64,000 nt of DNA, taken from assembly GCF_030499515.1 (NCBI RefSeq), contig NZ_JASTWJ010000001.1, positions 8,288,001-8,352,000 of the forward strand, in the 5' to 3' direction. The notes beneath the pieces are model-generated. The model saw nothing but the letters and a program-made list of their open reading frames with translations. It was not told where the DNA came from and did not search any database. The stretch comes from Streptomyces sp. DT2A-34. GTDB taxonomy: Bacteria > Actinomycetota > Actinomycetes > Streptomycetales > Streptomycetaceae. Below, piece by piece: positions 8,464-16,449 of this stretch. Numbering within the stretch: the stretch's first letter is position 1; every line of letters begins with the position of its first letter. Made by a program: the position numbers and the translations under genes.

Positions 8464-9489
8464 CTATGGAGACACCGGTGCGAGGTTCGCTGGGTGAAGC
8501 TGTCCGGTGACATCCGGGCTCAGGGCGCTGGCGGTGTGTGGGGAATAGCGGCCGTTGTTGCGGCTCCAGTCGTAGCTGCCGCGAATCCACGTGAACATGG
8601 CGGTCGCATAGCGTTGGACCTTGTCGGCCTCCGTGCTCGTGAGCCCGAGCCGGGAGCAGAACAGGGGGGTCCGCCTCACCTGTTCAAAGAGCTGGCTGAC
8701 CGCTGCCTGGACGAGAGTGACGGCCACTCTGATGGCTTCCTGTCGGGAGCAGTCGCGTTGCCGCATGAGGCAGTGCACCAAGTTGGGATCACCTCGTGCG
8801 TCGTCGTTCTCCAGGGACATCACCTCGTTGATGAGTTTGACGGCGTCGACAGCCGCTCGTCTCATCGATTCCAGATGGCTGCTGTGCCAAATGATCTGTG
8901 GGATCTCGAAGTGCCCCACCCTTTCGGCAAGGTCGAGCGAGGGGATCAGCCCCAGGGTGCGGTGCCCTATCCTCATCCGGGTGGCGAAGTCCTGGGGGGC
9001 CCATGTGCGACGGTCGATTTCCTCAGTGAGGTTTCCCGACAGGTAGTCCACCCAGTTGTGGGCGGCCCGTAGCTGCCATTCTTCGGACATGCCCGTCCTG
9101 GCTCGGCGCCAGATGTCGGCGAAGGCGCTCACCAGAGGTGCAGCGTGGTCGGCTCCGCGCGGCGAGGGGTGGGTGATGAGTGCGATGAGTTGCTGGCACA
9201 CGTCGACGGCTTCATCGGCTGTGCGCCCCTCAGGGACGTCAAACAGGTCGTCGAACAGGAAGAACCAGCCCATGGTGTCAAAGGCCAGGTCCAGGTCCTC
9301 GCCGGCGGCGTCCGGGTAGCTGTAGGCAGCCAGATCCGCCACTGCCGAGAATACGTAGCGACGGGCGGCACTGTGTCCCAACACCAGTTTCTGCCGGCGC
9401 ATCCATTCCAGATTGCGGTCCCTGGCGGCTGCCAAACCGGAGTTCAGTCGGGGTGGAATGGGTAAATTGATGGTGATGTTCTGGGGCAT
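8464..9489 (-). CDS. Class I terpene synthase (sesquiterpene-type)
   Basis: 341 residues, the usual length of bacterial sesquiterpene cyclases. Aspartate-rich metal motif DDLFD at residues 80-84 (after FFLF). The second metal motif fits N221-E-V-M-S225-L-E-N-D229, a variant NSE triad with Asp in the last place, followed by ARGDPN. A C-terminal RY pair lies at about residues 314-315. These residues bind three Mg2+ ions and the diphosphate of a prenyl substrate, probably farnesyl diphosphate. The start has GGGAGA 5 nt upstream. No P450 or methyltransferase directly adjoins it, so the product may be an unmodified hydrocarbon or alcohol. The exact product cannot be predicted. Confidence 0.85.
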   Translation of the reverse strand: MPQNITINLPIPPRLNSGLAAARDRNLEWMRRQKLVLGHSAARRYVFSAVADLAAYSYPDAAGEDLDLAFDTMGWFFLFDDLFDVPEGRTADEAVDVCQQLIALITHPSPRGADHAAPLVSAFADIWRRARTGMSEEWQLRAAHNWVDYLSGNLTEEIDRRTWAPQDFATRMRIGHRTLGLIPSLDLAERVGHFEIPQIIWHSSHLESMRRAAVDAVKLINEVMSLENDDARGDPNLVHCLMRQRDCSRQEAIRVAVTLVQAAVSQLFEQVRRTPLFCSRLGLTSTEADKVQRYATAMFTWIRGSYDWSRNNGRYSPHTASALSPDVTGQLHPANLAPVSP

Positions 9490-9519
9490 GACTCTCTCCC
9501 AGTTTCTGCCTCAGCATGC

Positions 9520-9756
9520 TTATTGGCCCAGGAGGTCGGGTGGTCGTCGCTGCCTGGTGTCTGCGGGTGTCACTGCCTCGGGATCTTTGTCCGGAGGACC
9601 ATCGAATTCGATCGGTGACGTAGGTGGCTCTCCAACCGAGATGAGCGGTGGCGTCCTCTGCTCGTGCGGCCCGGGTGCCGGCGAGCCGGTCGGAATCGGC
9701 CGACGGGCGCATGGGGGGACGGCCCGAGGTAACGGGGAGCGAGCAGAGCCTTTCAT
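9520..9756 (-). CDS. Possible small proline-rich protein upstream of terpene synthase
   Basis: 78-codon frame that ends 30 bp before the terpene synthase start on the same strand. The ATG at 9756 has GGAGGG 4 nt upstream. The peptide is rich in proline and arginine (PLPRAVPPCARRPIPTG, PPTSPIEFDGPPDKDPEA) with no membrane segment. I do not recognise it. It could be a leader protein cotranscribed with the terpene synthase, or chance coding capacity in high-GC DNA. Confidence 0.35.
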   Translation of the reverse strand: MKGSARSPLPRAVPPCARRPIPTGSPAPGPHEQRTPPLISVGEPPTSPIEFDGPPDKDPEAVTPADTRQRRPPDLLGQ

Positions 9757-9794
9757 GATGCCCTCCGGTTAGCGGAGTCGACCAAGTTCATGAA

Positions 9795-10217
9795 CTACGC
9801 GCTGTGCTCCATACGCTGCCACCGCGGCATGGCTGACTCGTGTACGTCTTGGGCCTGTTGACCGAACTGGTCGGCCCGGGCCTCGACCGCCGGACGGCGC
9901 GGATAATCGGTGGTCACCCCCGCCACGACCGCGGCGTCGGCGACGCGGTCGTGGATCACCTCCACCTTCCAGTGCCCCTATGGGTTTCGTCAACTGTTCA
10001 AGCGAGGCGGGGCTGGTGGAAGGCGTTCGCGGAGCCTCGCGAAGAGCGCGTCCAGCAGAAGCCGGCCTCATATTCTCGGCGACCGAACCGGCGCGTTTCC
10101 CGGAGCCGCATTCCCGAGTCGCCATGGGACGCCGTTCCCCGTGGCCAGGCGGTACCGCCCCAGCTCGGCCGGCTCGTTGTAGCGATCCCGAGGCGCACTG
10201 CCGAGCATCGCGGGCAT
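9795..10217 (-). pseudogene. Possible decayed coding sequence beside the IS element
   Basis: One minus-strand frame reads like protein but is broken by three stops. The first piece (ATG 10217 to stop 10068, 49 codons) includes RYNEPAELGRYRLATGNGVPW. The last piece (GTG 9965 to stop 9795, 56 codons) includes DRVADAAVVAGVTTDYPRRPAVEARADQF. The pieces stay in the same frame, which suggests one former gene worn down by point mutations. I do not recognise the family. Chance open frames in GC-rich DNA are an alternative. Confidence 0.25.
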
Positions 10218-10285
10218 CCGGACACCACCCCCATGGGCCCGGGTACGACACGTCTCATGCCGTCAACTCGCCCTGACAGCCCTAA

Positions 10286-10303
10286 GAAGTCATCTCATTT
10301 GGC
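10286..10303. repeat. IS terminal inverted repeat, left
   Basis: 18 bp, GAAGTCATCTCATTTGGC, preceded by TAA. Perfect complement of 11122-11139. Confidence 0.9.
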
Positions 10304-11100
10304 GAGTCTGCGGTAGCAGATGAGGGTGCAGGCGATGCTGGTGAAGGCCAGGAAGTGGTCGGCTTTGCGCTCGTAGCGTCGGTGGAGGCGGCGGCAGCCG
10401 GCGAGCCAGGCCATGGTGCGTTCGATGGTCCAGCGGTGGCGGCCCAGTCGCTGCGAACTCTCGATGCCCTTTCGGGCGATGCGGTGGGTGATGCCACGTT
10501 GGCGTAACCATCGACGCAGGTGGGAGTAGTCGTAGCCCTTGTCGGCGTGGAGCTTGCCCGGCCTGCGACGTCGGCGTCCACGGCGGGAACGGATTGGCGG
10601 TATGCCCTTCACCAGAGGGATCAGGGCCTGGCTGTCGTGCAGGTTCGCCCCCGAGATTCCGACAGACAAGGGCAGACCGGTCCGCTCGGTGATGAGGTGG
10701 ATCTTCGACCCGTACTTGCCCCGGTCGACAGGATTCGGACCCGTCAGGTCCCCCTTTTCAGGGCCCGCATGTTCACGGAGTCGATCGCGCAGCGGGTCCA
10801 GTCCAACTCGCCGCGAGCGCCGAGCTCGTCGAGGACCAGGCGGTGGAGCTTGGCCCACACCCTGGCCTTCGTCCACTCGGCAAAGCGCCGATGGGCCGTC
10901 GCTCCCGACGGCCCGAACGACGCGGACGGCAACTGCTGCCACGTGCAGCCTGACGTCGCCACGAACACGATCGCGGCCAGCACTTCCCGGTCACCATGGC
11001 GGCGTCGGCCACCTCCTTGAGGCCGCGAGGGAGCCTCTGGCACCACTCGCTGGAACAAATCCCACAACTCATCCGGCACCAGCCGCTCAACGATCCCCAC
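10295..11100 (-). CDS. IS5-family transposase, two frames joined by -1 frameshift
   Basis: Frame A (11100 to 10744, 118 codons) starts MGIVERLVPDELWDLFQRV and holds the first catalytic aspartate in CAIDSVNMRALKRG. Frame B continues KGDLTGPNPVDRGKYGSKIHLI, HADKGYDY (second aspartate) and RRWTIERTMAWL (glutamate), completing the DDE triad. The joining point is the run AAAAGGGGG near 10755. A slip of one base back on the G run fuses the frames. Programmed frameshifting is normal for this IS group, so the element may be active. The stop codon of frame B lies inside the left inverted repeat. Confidence 0.85.
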
Positions 11101-11121
11101 GAGCTACAGCCTACCGAGTCA

Positions 11122-11139
11122 GCCAAATGAGATGACTTC
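11122..11139. repeat. IS terminal inverted repeat, right
   Basis: 18 bp, GCCAAATGAGATGACTTC, followed by TAA. Perfect complement of 10286-10303. Confidence 0.9.
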
Positions 11140-11368
11140 TAACTACGCACCATGCGATGGTTTCCGGCCGCCGGAAAGGGCGTGCACCCGGGCGCGTGGG
11201 CGGACCCTGTGGCCGCCGCATGCGCGGTCTCATATCCCACGGCCGGTGCGCCGCTGGTCCGGGCCGTTCGCGGCAGCTGGGAAAGCGGTTCGTTGCCGAG
11301 GCAGGACATTCGACCCCCGAGCGTCCATGAGGTGCCGCACTCCGGGCTACGAAGACACGACGGCGGCG

Positions 11369-12928
11369 CTACGGAGTCGGTTCCCGGAGTGCCTCCACAG
11401 GTTCCGCAGCAGAGCGCACCCGTTGCGCGCGCGTCAGCCGGAACAGGACCCCGAGCCCCACCGTGACCAGCAGGAACAGCACCGTGAACCACTGGAAGTA
11501 CCAGTGCCCACCCGCCGGGTCATACACCGCCGCCCGCGGCCAGGCGAGGTTCACGGTCATGACCAGGCCGTACAGCAGCGCGAGGGCGTTGACCGGGACA
11601 CCCCAGCGGCCGAGGGAGAACAGGCGGGCGCCCGTCTCGTCGGTGCCGTCGGCAGCGAAGCGGCCGCGCAGGCGGGCGATCAGCAGCGGACCGGTCACCA
11701 TCGCGTACGCCAGGTACAGCATCACGATGCAGGTCGTGCCGATGGCCAGGAACGCCTCCGGCGAGGCGAAGTTGAGCAGCAGCAGGGCCGCCGCGAGGAC
11801 GCCGACCACCACGGCGGGTGCGGGGGGCATGCCGGTGCGCGGGTTGACCTTCGCGAGGCGGCGGGAGAACGGGAGTTGGCCGTCGCGGGCCATCGAGAAC
11901 AGCATCCGGCAGGCCGCCGTCTGGATGGCGAGGGTGGCCACCGTGATCGCCACCACCACGTCGGCCAGCAGCGCCCGGCCCACGCCGTCGCCCAGGCTGC
12001 TCGTCAGGACGTAGCTCAGGCCGTCGACCGCCAGCCGGCCGTCCGTGAGGCTCGGTGCGGCGAGCAGCCCGCCCAGGACGAGCAGGCCGCCGAGCAGGCC
12101 CGCGGCGCCCAGTGCGGTGAGGATCGTGCGGGGCGCGGTGCGGCGCGGATGGCGCGTCTCCTCGCTCATCTCGCCCGCGCTGTCGAAGCCGATCATCACG
12201 TACGCCGCCGTGAAGGAGCCGACCAGCAGCGCGCCCAACAGGCCGGACTCGGCGGCGCCTTCGGTGTGGAAGGTGATGCCGGGGGAGCGTTCGGAGTGGG
12301 TCAGCAGCAGCGCGATGATGAGGACCGCGCCGATGATCTCGGCGGTCACGCCGACGCGGTTGATCAGCGACAACACGCGGTTGTCCACGAGGTTCACGAG
12401 CGTGGTGAGGGCCAGCAGGGCGACGCCGAGCACGGCCGCGTTGGCCGCGCCGTCCGCCGAGGTCGGCGCGGGGTCGGTGCCGATCAGCTGGAAGCCGGAC
12501 CAGAGGGCCGGCAGCACCATCTGCAGGGCCAGCGCCGCCGCCGCGACCACCACGATCTGCCCGATCACCATGATCCAGCCGGCGAACCAGCCGAAGGTGA
12601 CGTTCGAGAGCCGCGACGACCACTGGTAGATCGCGCCCGAGATCGGATAGTGCGCCGCCAGTTCCGCGAAGCACGCCGCCACCAGCAACTGCCCGACGAG
12701 CACCGCCGGCCAGGCCCAGAAGAAGACGGGACCGCCGAACGCGTACCCGAAGGCGAAGAACTGGAAGACGGTCGTCAGGACGGAGATGAAGGAGAAGCCC
12801 GCCGCGAACGACGCGTACCGGCCGAGGCTGCGGTGCAGTTCCTGGCGGTATCCGAAGGCGGCGAGGGAGCGGGCGTCAGGGTCGTGCGGCGGATCGGGGC
12901 GAGGGGGGGCGGGGGCGGTGCTCGTCAT
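11369..12928 (-). CDS. APC-superfamily amino acid/amine permease (urea-carboxylase type)
   Basis: About 519 residues and 12 hydrophobic segments. The ATG at 12928 is preferred over the GTG at 12949. APC features include FAELAAHYPISGAIYQWSSRLS in the first third, IGFDSAGEMSEETRHPRRTAPRTI and RMLFSMARDGQLPFSRRLAKVN. Permeases of this type are found beside urea-carboxylase and DUF1989 genes. Here the gene is about 10 kb from them but carries the same palindrome (12962-12983) 34 bp upstream of its start, so it probably belongs to the same TetR regulon. Import of guanidine, urea or a related amine is inferred from this link. The IS element lies just downstream. Confidence 0.82.
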   Translation of the reverse strand: MTSTAPAPPRPDPPHDPDARSLAAFGYRQELHRSLGRYASFAAGFSFISVLTTVFQFFAFGYAFGGPVFFWAWPAVLVGQLLVAACFAELAAHYPISGAIYQWSSRLSNVTFGWFAGWIMVIGQIVVVAAAALALQMVLPALWSGFQLIGTDPAPTSADGAANAAVLGVALLALTTLVNLVDNRVLSLINRVGVTAEIIGAVLIIALLLTHSERSPGITFHTEGAAESGLLGALLVGSFTAAYVMIGFDSAGEMSEETRHPRRTAPRTILTALGAAGLLGGLLVLGGLLAAPSLTDGRLAVDGLSYVLTSSLGDGVGRALLADVVVAITVATLAIQTAACRMLFSMARDGQLPFSRRLAKVNPRTGMPPAPAVVVGVLAAALLLLNFASPEAFLAIGTTCIVMLYLAYAMVTGPLLIARLRGRFAADGTDETGARLFSLGRWGVPVNALALLYGLVMTVNLAWPRAAVYDPAGGHWYFQWFTVLFLLVTVGLGVLFRLTRAQRVRSAAEPVEALREPTP

Positions 12929-12961
12929 GGCGGCAACCTGCTTTCGCACAGCGGCGCGAGA

Positions 12962-12983
12962 GTTCCTGTCGGGCGACAGAAAT
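12962..12983. promoter_or_regulatory. Second copy of the DUF1989-operon operator, before the permease
   Basis: Reads GTTCCTGTCG, GG, then GCGACAGAAAT-type right half. It matches the site at 1487-1508 in 18 of 22 positions, including the whole right half CGACAGAAAT and the flank TTAGGG. It lies in the same orientation relative to the gene it precedes. Confidence 0.65.
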
Positions 12984-13127
12984 TAGGGAGGGGCTGTTTC
13001 GAATGCATGACGTGCTCATGTCCGAGCCGATCCTAAGTCCTCACGGATGGGCGTCGCAGGCCTCTTGTGGCAGCCGACGGGCTCCCGGGGCGCGGTGCGG
13101 CAGCCGACGGGCTCCCAGGGCACAGCG

Positions 13128-13159
13128 AAGGGGCGGCGCCCGTGAAGGTGCCGCCCCTT
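13128..13159 (-). terminator. Terminator after the siderophore-interacting protein gene
   Basis: Perfect 10-bp stem AAGGGGCGGC / GCCGCCCCTT with a 12-nt loop, starting 16 bp after the stop codon. A 30-bp-spaced direct repeat (CAGCCGACGGGCTCCC at 13071 and 13101) lies further downstream. Confidence 0.7.
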
Positions 13160-13174
13160 GGGGTCCACGCAGGG

Positions 13175-14020
13175 CTACGCCGCCGGCGCCGTCCCCTCCT
13201 GCTCCGCCTCGATCCGCGCGTTCCAGTCCCGCTTGGAGGCCTGCCAGCCGTCCTCGTCGTGGCCGAGCCGCCAGTAGCCGGAGATCGACAGGTCCTCGCG
13301 GGGCACACCGCGCTCGACCCGCAGCAGCTGGCGCAGCTGCTTCACGAAGTGCGCCTCACCGTGCACGAACGCGTGCACCCGGCCCTCGGGGAACTCCAGC
13401 GCGCGCACGGCCTCGACCAGCGCCTCGCCGACGGGGCGGGAGCCGCGGTGCAGCCAGACGACGTCCACATCGGAGTCGATCTTCTGCTCCTCCTCGGGGC
13501 CGGCGATCTCCACGAAGGCGTACGCCCGGGCGCCGTCGGGCAGCGACTCCAAGGAGCGGGCGATCGCGGGCAACGCGCTCTCGTCACCGACGAGCAGATG
13601 CCAGTCGGCGCCCGGGTCGGGTGCGTAGGCACCGCCGGGGCCCATGAACCGCACGGTCTCGCCGGGCTGGGCGCGCATCGCCCACGGACCCGCCAGGCCC
13701 TCGTCGCCGTGGAGCACGAAGTCCAGCGTGAGTTCACGGTGCTCGGGGTCCCAGGCTCGCACGGTGTACGTCCGGGTCACCGGCCAGTGCTCGCGCGGCA
13801 GCTCCTCGCGGATGCGCTCCAGGTCGAAGGGCTCGGGATAGCTCACGCCCTCGGGGGAGAACAGCATCTTCACGTAGTGGTCCGTGCAGGTGTCCGCCGC
13901 GAAGTCGGCGAGCCCCTCGCCGCCCAGCACCACACGCTGCATGTGCGGGGTCAGCCGTTCGGTACGGACGACCTGCGCGGAGTGGGGCTTCCGCGGCTTG
14001 CGGGCAGGGCGTAGCGCCAT
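13175..14020 (-). CDS. Siderophore-interacting protein (FAD/NAD(P)H ferric reductase)
   Basis: 281 residues, with start at ATG 14020 preceded by GGGAGG. Family blocks: RLTPHMQRVVLGGEGLADF, VTRTYTVRAWDPEHRELTLDFVLHGDEGLAGPWAMRAQPGETVRFMGPGG (FAD-binding, RxYT), WHLLVGDESALPAIARSLESLP (nucleotide-binding region), and a C-terminal HGEAHFVKQLRQLL with SGYWRLGHDEDGW. Such proteins reduce and release iron from ferric siderophores in the cytoplasm. The upstream iron box (14044-14062) indicates repression by the DmdR/IdeR regulator when iron is plentiful. It stands alone, without a siderophore transporter next to it. Confidence 0.92.
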   Translation of the reverse strand: MALRPARKPRKPHSAQVVRTERLTPHMQRVVLGGEGLADFAADTCTDHYVKMLFSPEGVSYPEPFDLERIREELPREHWPVTRTYTVRAWDPEHRELTLDFVLHGDEGLAGPWAMRAQPGETVRFMGPGGAYAPDPGADWHLLVGDESALPAIARSLESLPDGARAYAFVEIAGPEEEQKIDSDVDVVWLHRGSRPVGEALVEAVRALEFPEGRVHAFVHGEAHFVKQLRQLLRVERGVPREDLSISGYWRLGHDEDGWQASKRDWNARIEAEQEGTAPAA

Positions 14021-14043
14021 CACTGGCCTCCCTCGTTCCAAGC

Positions 14044-14062
14044 TTAGGTTTACCTAAGTTAG
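14044..14062 (-). promoter_or_regulatory. Iron box (DmdR/IdeR site)
   Basis: Contains TTAGGTTTACCTAAG, matching the actinobacterial iron box consensus at about 14 of 19 positions. It lies 24 bp upstream of the siderophore-interacting protein start. Confidence 0.8.
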
Positions 14063-14218
14063 CACCTTCGCTCGGTGAATGGCGCTGTGACTCGCTATGA
14101 CCCGTTCATGAAAGGGCGCACCTCGCACACACAAGGAACGAATTCCCCGCGCCAGGAACCCCATGCACCGCCTCCGGCCTCCCGCACGCCCGCAGCGTCG
14201 CGCGCCCCCCGGGCGTCC

Positions 14219-15148
14219 TCACGCCCCCAGCGTCACCAGCAGCCGCTGCAGCGACCCGCCCAGCCCCCACCGCACCGCCAACTCGTCCAGCCCCGCCGAA
14301 TCCCGCGGTGCACGCGGCAGCGCCGTGTCGACGTCGGGCAGCGGGACGTCGGCGGCGACCCGCACCACGGTCGGCGCGACGGCGACGTAGGGTCGCGCCT
14401 CGTCCAGCCGCTTGCGCTGCGAGGGCGTGAGCCTGGCCTTCGGGTCGTCGACCGCCGCCATGATCCCGGCCAGGTCACCGAACTCGGCGAGCAGCTTCGC
14501 GGCCGTCTTCTCACCGATGCCGGGCACGCCCGGCAGGCCGTCGCTCGGGTCGCCCCGCAGCAGCGCCAGATCCGCGTACCCAGGGCCGTCGACGCCGTAC
14601 TTCTGGCGCAGCCACGCCTCGTCGGTGAGCTGGAGGGTGCCCACGCCCTTGAGCGGATACAGCACCCGCACCCCGCGCGCGTCGTCCACCAGCTGGTACA
14701 GGTCGCGGTCGCCGGTGACGATGTCGACCGGGCCCTTCGCCCGCGCGGTGAAGGTGCCGATCACGTCGTCCGCCTCATACCCCTCCACCCCCACGCGCGC
14801 GATGCCGAGCGCGTCGAGGACGGCCTCGATGACCGGCACCTGCGGCGACAGGGTGTCGGGCACCTCCTCCGCGTCCGGCCCGACCTCGTGCTCCTCGGCG
14901 ACGCGGTGCGCCTTGTAGGAGGGGATCAGCTCGACCCGCCACTGCGGCCGCCAGTCGGCGTCCATGCAGGCCACCAGCGCGTCCGGGCGGTGGTCCTTGA
15001 CCAGGCGGTCGATGAAGTCGAGGAGCCCGCGCACGGCGTTCACCGGCGTGCCGTCCGGGGCCTTCACGGAGTCCGGGACGCCGAAGTAGGCGCGGAAGTA
15101 GAGCGAGGCGGTGTCGAGGAGCATCAGTCGTCCGGTCACGCCACGCAT
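14219..15148 (-). CDS. 5'-3' exonuclease (PolA N-terminal-domain-like, FEN family)
   Basis: 309 residues. The start is uncertain; ATG 15148 gives the expected N-terminus just before LMLLDTASLYFRAYFG. Acidic metal-binding motifs are present: ACMDADWRPQWR, VEGYEADDVIGTFT, DIVTGDRDLYQLV and LRGDPSDGLPGVPGIGEKTAAKLL (helix-hairpin-helix). It resembles the 5' nuclease domain of DNA polymerase I as a free-standing protein, which many actinobacteria have in addition to polA. Role: removal of flaps or RNA primers. Divergent from the ABC transporter operon. Confidence 0.88.
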   Translation of the reverse strand: MRGVTGRLMLLDTASLYFRAYFGVPDSVKAPDGTPVNAVRGLLDFIDRLVKDHRPDALVACMDADWRPQWRVELIPSYKAHRVAEEHEVGPDAEEVPDTLSPQVPVIEAVLDALGIARVGVEGYEADDVIGTFTARAKGPVDIVTGDRDLYQLVDDARGVRVLYPLKGVGTLQLTDEAWLRQKYGVDGPGYADLALLRGDPSDGLPGVPGIGEKTAAKLLAEFGDLAGIMAAVDDPKARLTPSQRKRLDEARPYVAVAPTVVRVAADVPLPDVDTALPRAPRDSAGLDELAVRWGLGGSLQRLLVTLGA

Positions 15149-15360
15149 CATGCCGTACGGCACTGACACCGGCCCGCTGGTGCGCAAGCCGCCGCCCTCC
15201 CTGCGCAACGTGTTGCGGTGTGCGCGTGCCCTGTGGGCTGGAGCACTTGTGCGTTTGTGCTCAGGGAACGAGGGCAGGCGCCCGCCCGGAGCGACGCGCT
15301 TGCGCATTCAACTGTTGCGCCCGTCGCTCCCTTTCATTTGCCGTCGAAACAGAGGTACCC

Positions 15361-16449
15361 GTGTCATCCAGACTTGAGGCCGAGCATCTCTACAAGGTGT
15401 TCGGCAGACGACCGGACGAGGCTGTCGAGCGGCTCCGCCAGGGAGCCGACCGGGAGGAGCTGCGCGCCGACGGCACCACCGCCGCCGTGATCGACGCCTC
15501 CTTCACCGTGGAACCGGGCCAGATCTTCGTCGTCATGGGCCTGTCCGGGTCCGGCAAGTCCACCTTGCTGCGCATGCTCAACGGGCTCCTGGAGCCGACC
15601 GCGGGTCACGTCCGCTTCGACGGCCAGGACCTGACCGCGCTCGGCGACCGCGAGCTGCGCGCGGTCCGCGCGCAGAAGATCAGCATGGTGTTCCAGCACT
15701 TCGCGCTGTTCCCGCACCGCAGCGTCCTGGAGAACGCCGCCTACGGCCTCGGTGTCCAGGGCGTGCCCCGCGCCGAGCGCGAGAGGCGCGCCGCCGAGGC
15801 CCTGGAACTGTGCGGTCTGGCCGGCTGGGAGAAGTCATGGCCCGACGAGCTGTCCGGCGGCATGCAGCAGCGCGTCGGCCTGGCCCGCGCGCTCGCCACC
15901 GACGCCGACCTGCTCCTCATGGACGAGTCGTTCAGCGCGCTCGACCCGCTGATCCGCCGTGACATGCAGGACCAGCTGCTCCAGCTCCAGCAGACCCTGA
16001 AGAAGACGATCGTCTTCATCACCCACGACCTCAACGAGGCCATGCGGCTCGGCGACCGCATCGCGGTCATGCGCGACGGCCGCATCGTCCAGACCGGCAG
16101 CGCCGAGGACATCCTGATCCGCCCGGCCAACGACTACGTCGCCTCCTTCATCCAGGACGTCGACCGCTCCCGGGTCCTGACCACGGCGGCCGTCATGGAC
16201 GAGGACGTCCGCGGCGGCGAGGTCAGCTGCGGCTGCGAGACCGCGACGCCGGACACGCCGTTCACCGAGCTCTGCGCGATCAGCGCCCGCCTGACGCACC
16301 CCGTGGCAGTCCTCGACGCCAAGGGGAAACTCGTCGGCCGCGTCCCCAGGCAACGCCTCATCGGCCTCCTCGGCGACCAGCAGGGCGAGCCCGAACCCTG
16401 CGACAACCCGCGCGGCGCCCGCGACGGGAAGGTGATCGCCAATGCCTAG
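15361..16449 (+). CDS. Glycine betaine/proline ABC transporter ATP-binding protein
   Basis: 362 residues. GTG 15361 with AGAGGT upstream is chosen although the frame is open from 15220. Walker A GLSGSGKST, signature LSGGMQQRVGLARA, Walker B LLLMDE and the switch histidine THD are all present. YKVFGRRPDEAVERLRQG is characteristic of the ProV/OpuAA group. The C-terminal 80 residues include a degenerate CBS-like portion (LTHPVAVLDAKGKLVGRVPRQRLIGLL). It energises uptake of compatible solutes during osmotic stress. The stop overlaps the permease-receptor gene by 8 bp. Confidence 0.92.
   Translation: MSSRLEAEHLYKVFGRRPDEAVERLRQGADREELRADGTTAAVIDASFTVEPGQIFVVMGLSGSGKSTLLRMLNGLLEPTAGHVRFDGQDLTALGDRELRAVRAQKISMVFQHFALFPHRSVLENAAYGLGVQGVPRAERERRAAEALELCGLAGWEKSWPDELSGGMQQRVGLARALATDADLLLMDESFSALDPLIRRDMQDQLLQLQQTLKKTIVFITHDLNEAMRLGDRIAVMRDGRIVQTGSAEDILIRPANDYVASFIQDVDRSRVLTTAAVMDEDVRGGEVSCGCETATPDTPFTELCAISARLTHPVAVLDAKGKLVGRVPRQRLIGLLGDQQGEPEPCDNPRGARDGKVIANA

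Larger units (their letters stand above)
10286..11139 (-). mobile_element. IS5-family insertion sequence (854 bp, apparently intact)
   Basis: Bounded by perfect 18-bp terminal inverted repeats, GAAGTCATCTCATTTGGC at 10286-10303 and its complement at 11122-11139. TAA flanks both ends (10283-10285 and 11140-11142), a 3-bp TNA duplication as seen in IS5-type elements. One transposase spans the element in two overlapping frames. Confidence 0.9.

Noticed and set aside
10286..11139. Transposase as two separate genes or a pseudogene
   Set aside because: Frames overlap at AAAAGGGGG and together carry the full DDE triad, as in IS5-type elements using frameshift.
13071..13116. Pair of 16-bp direct repeats 30 bp apart
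   Set aside because: Only two copies, next to a terminator; too little to call an element.
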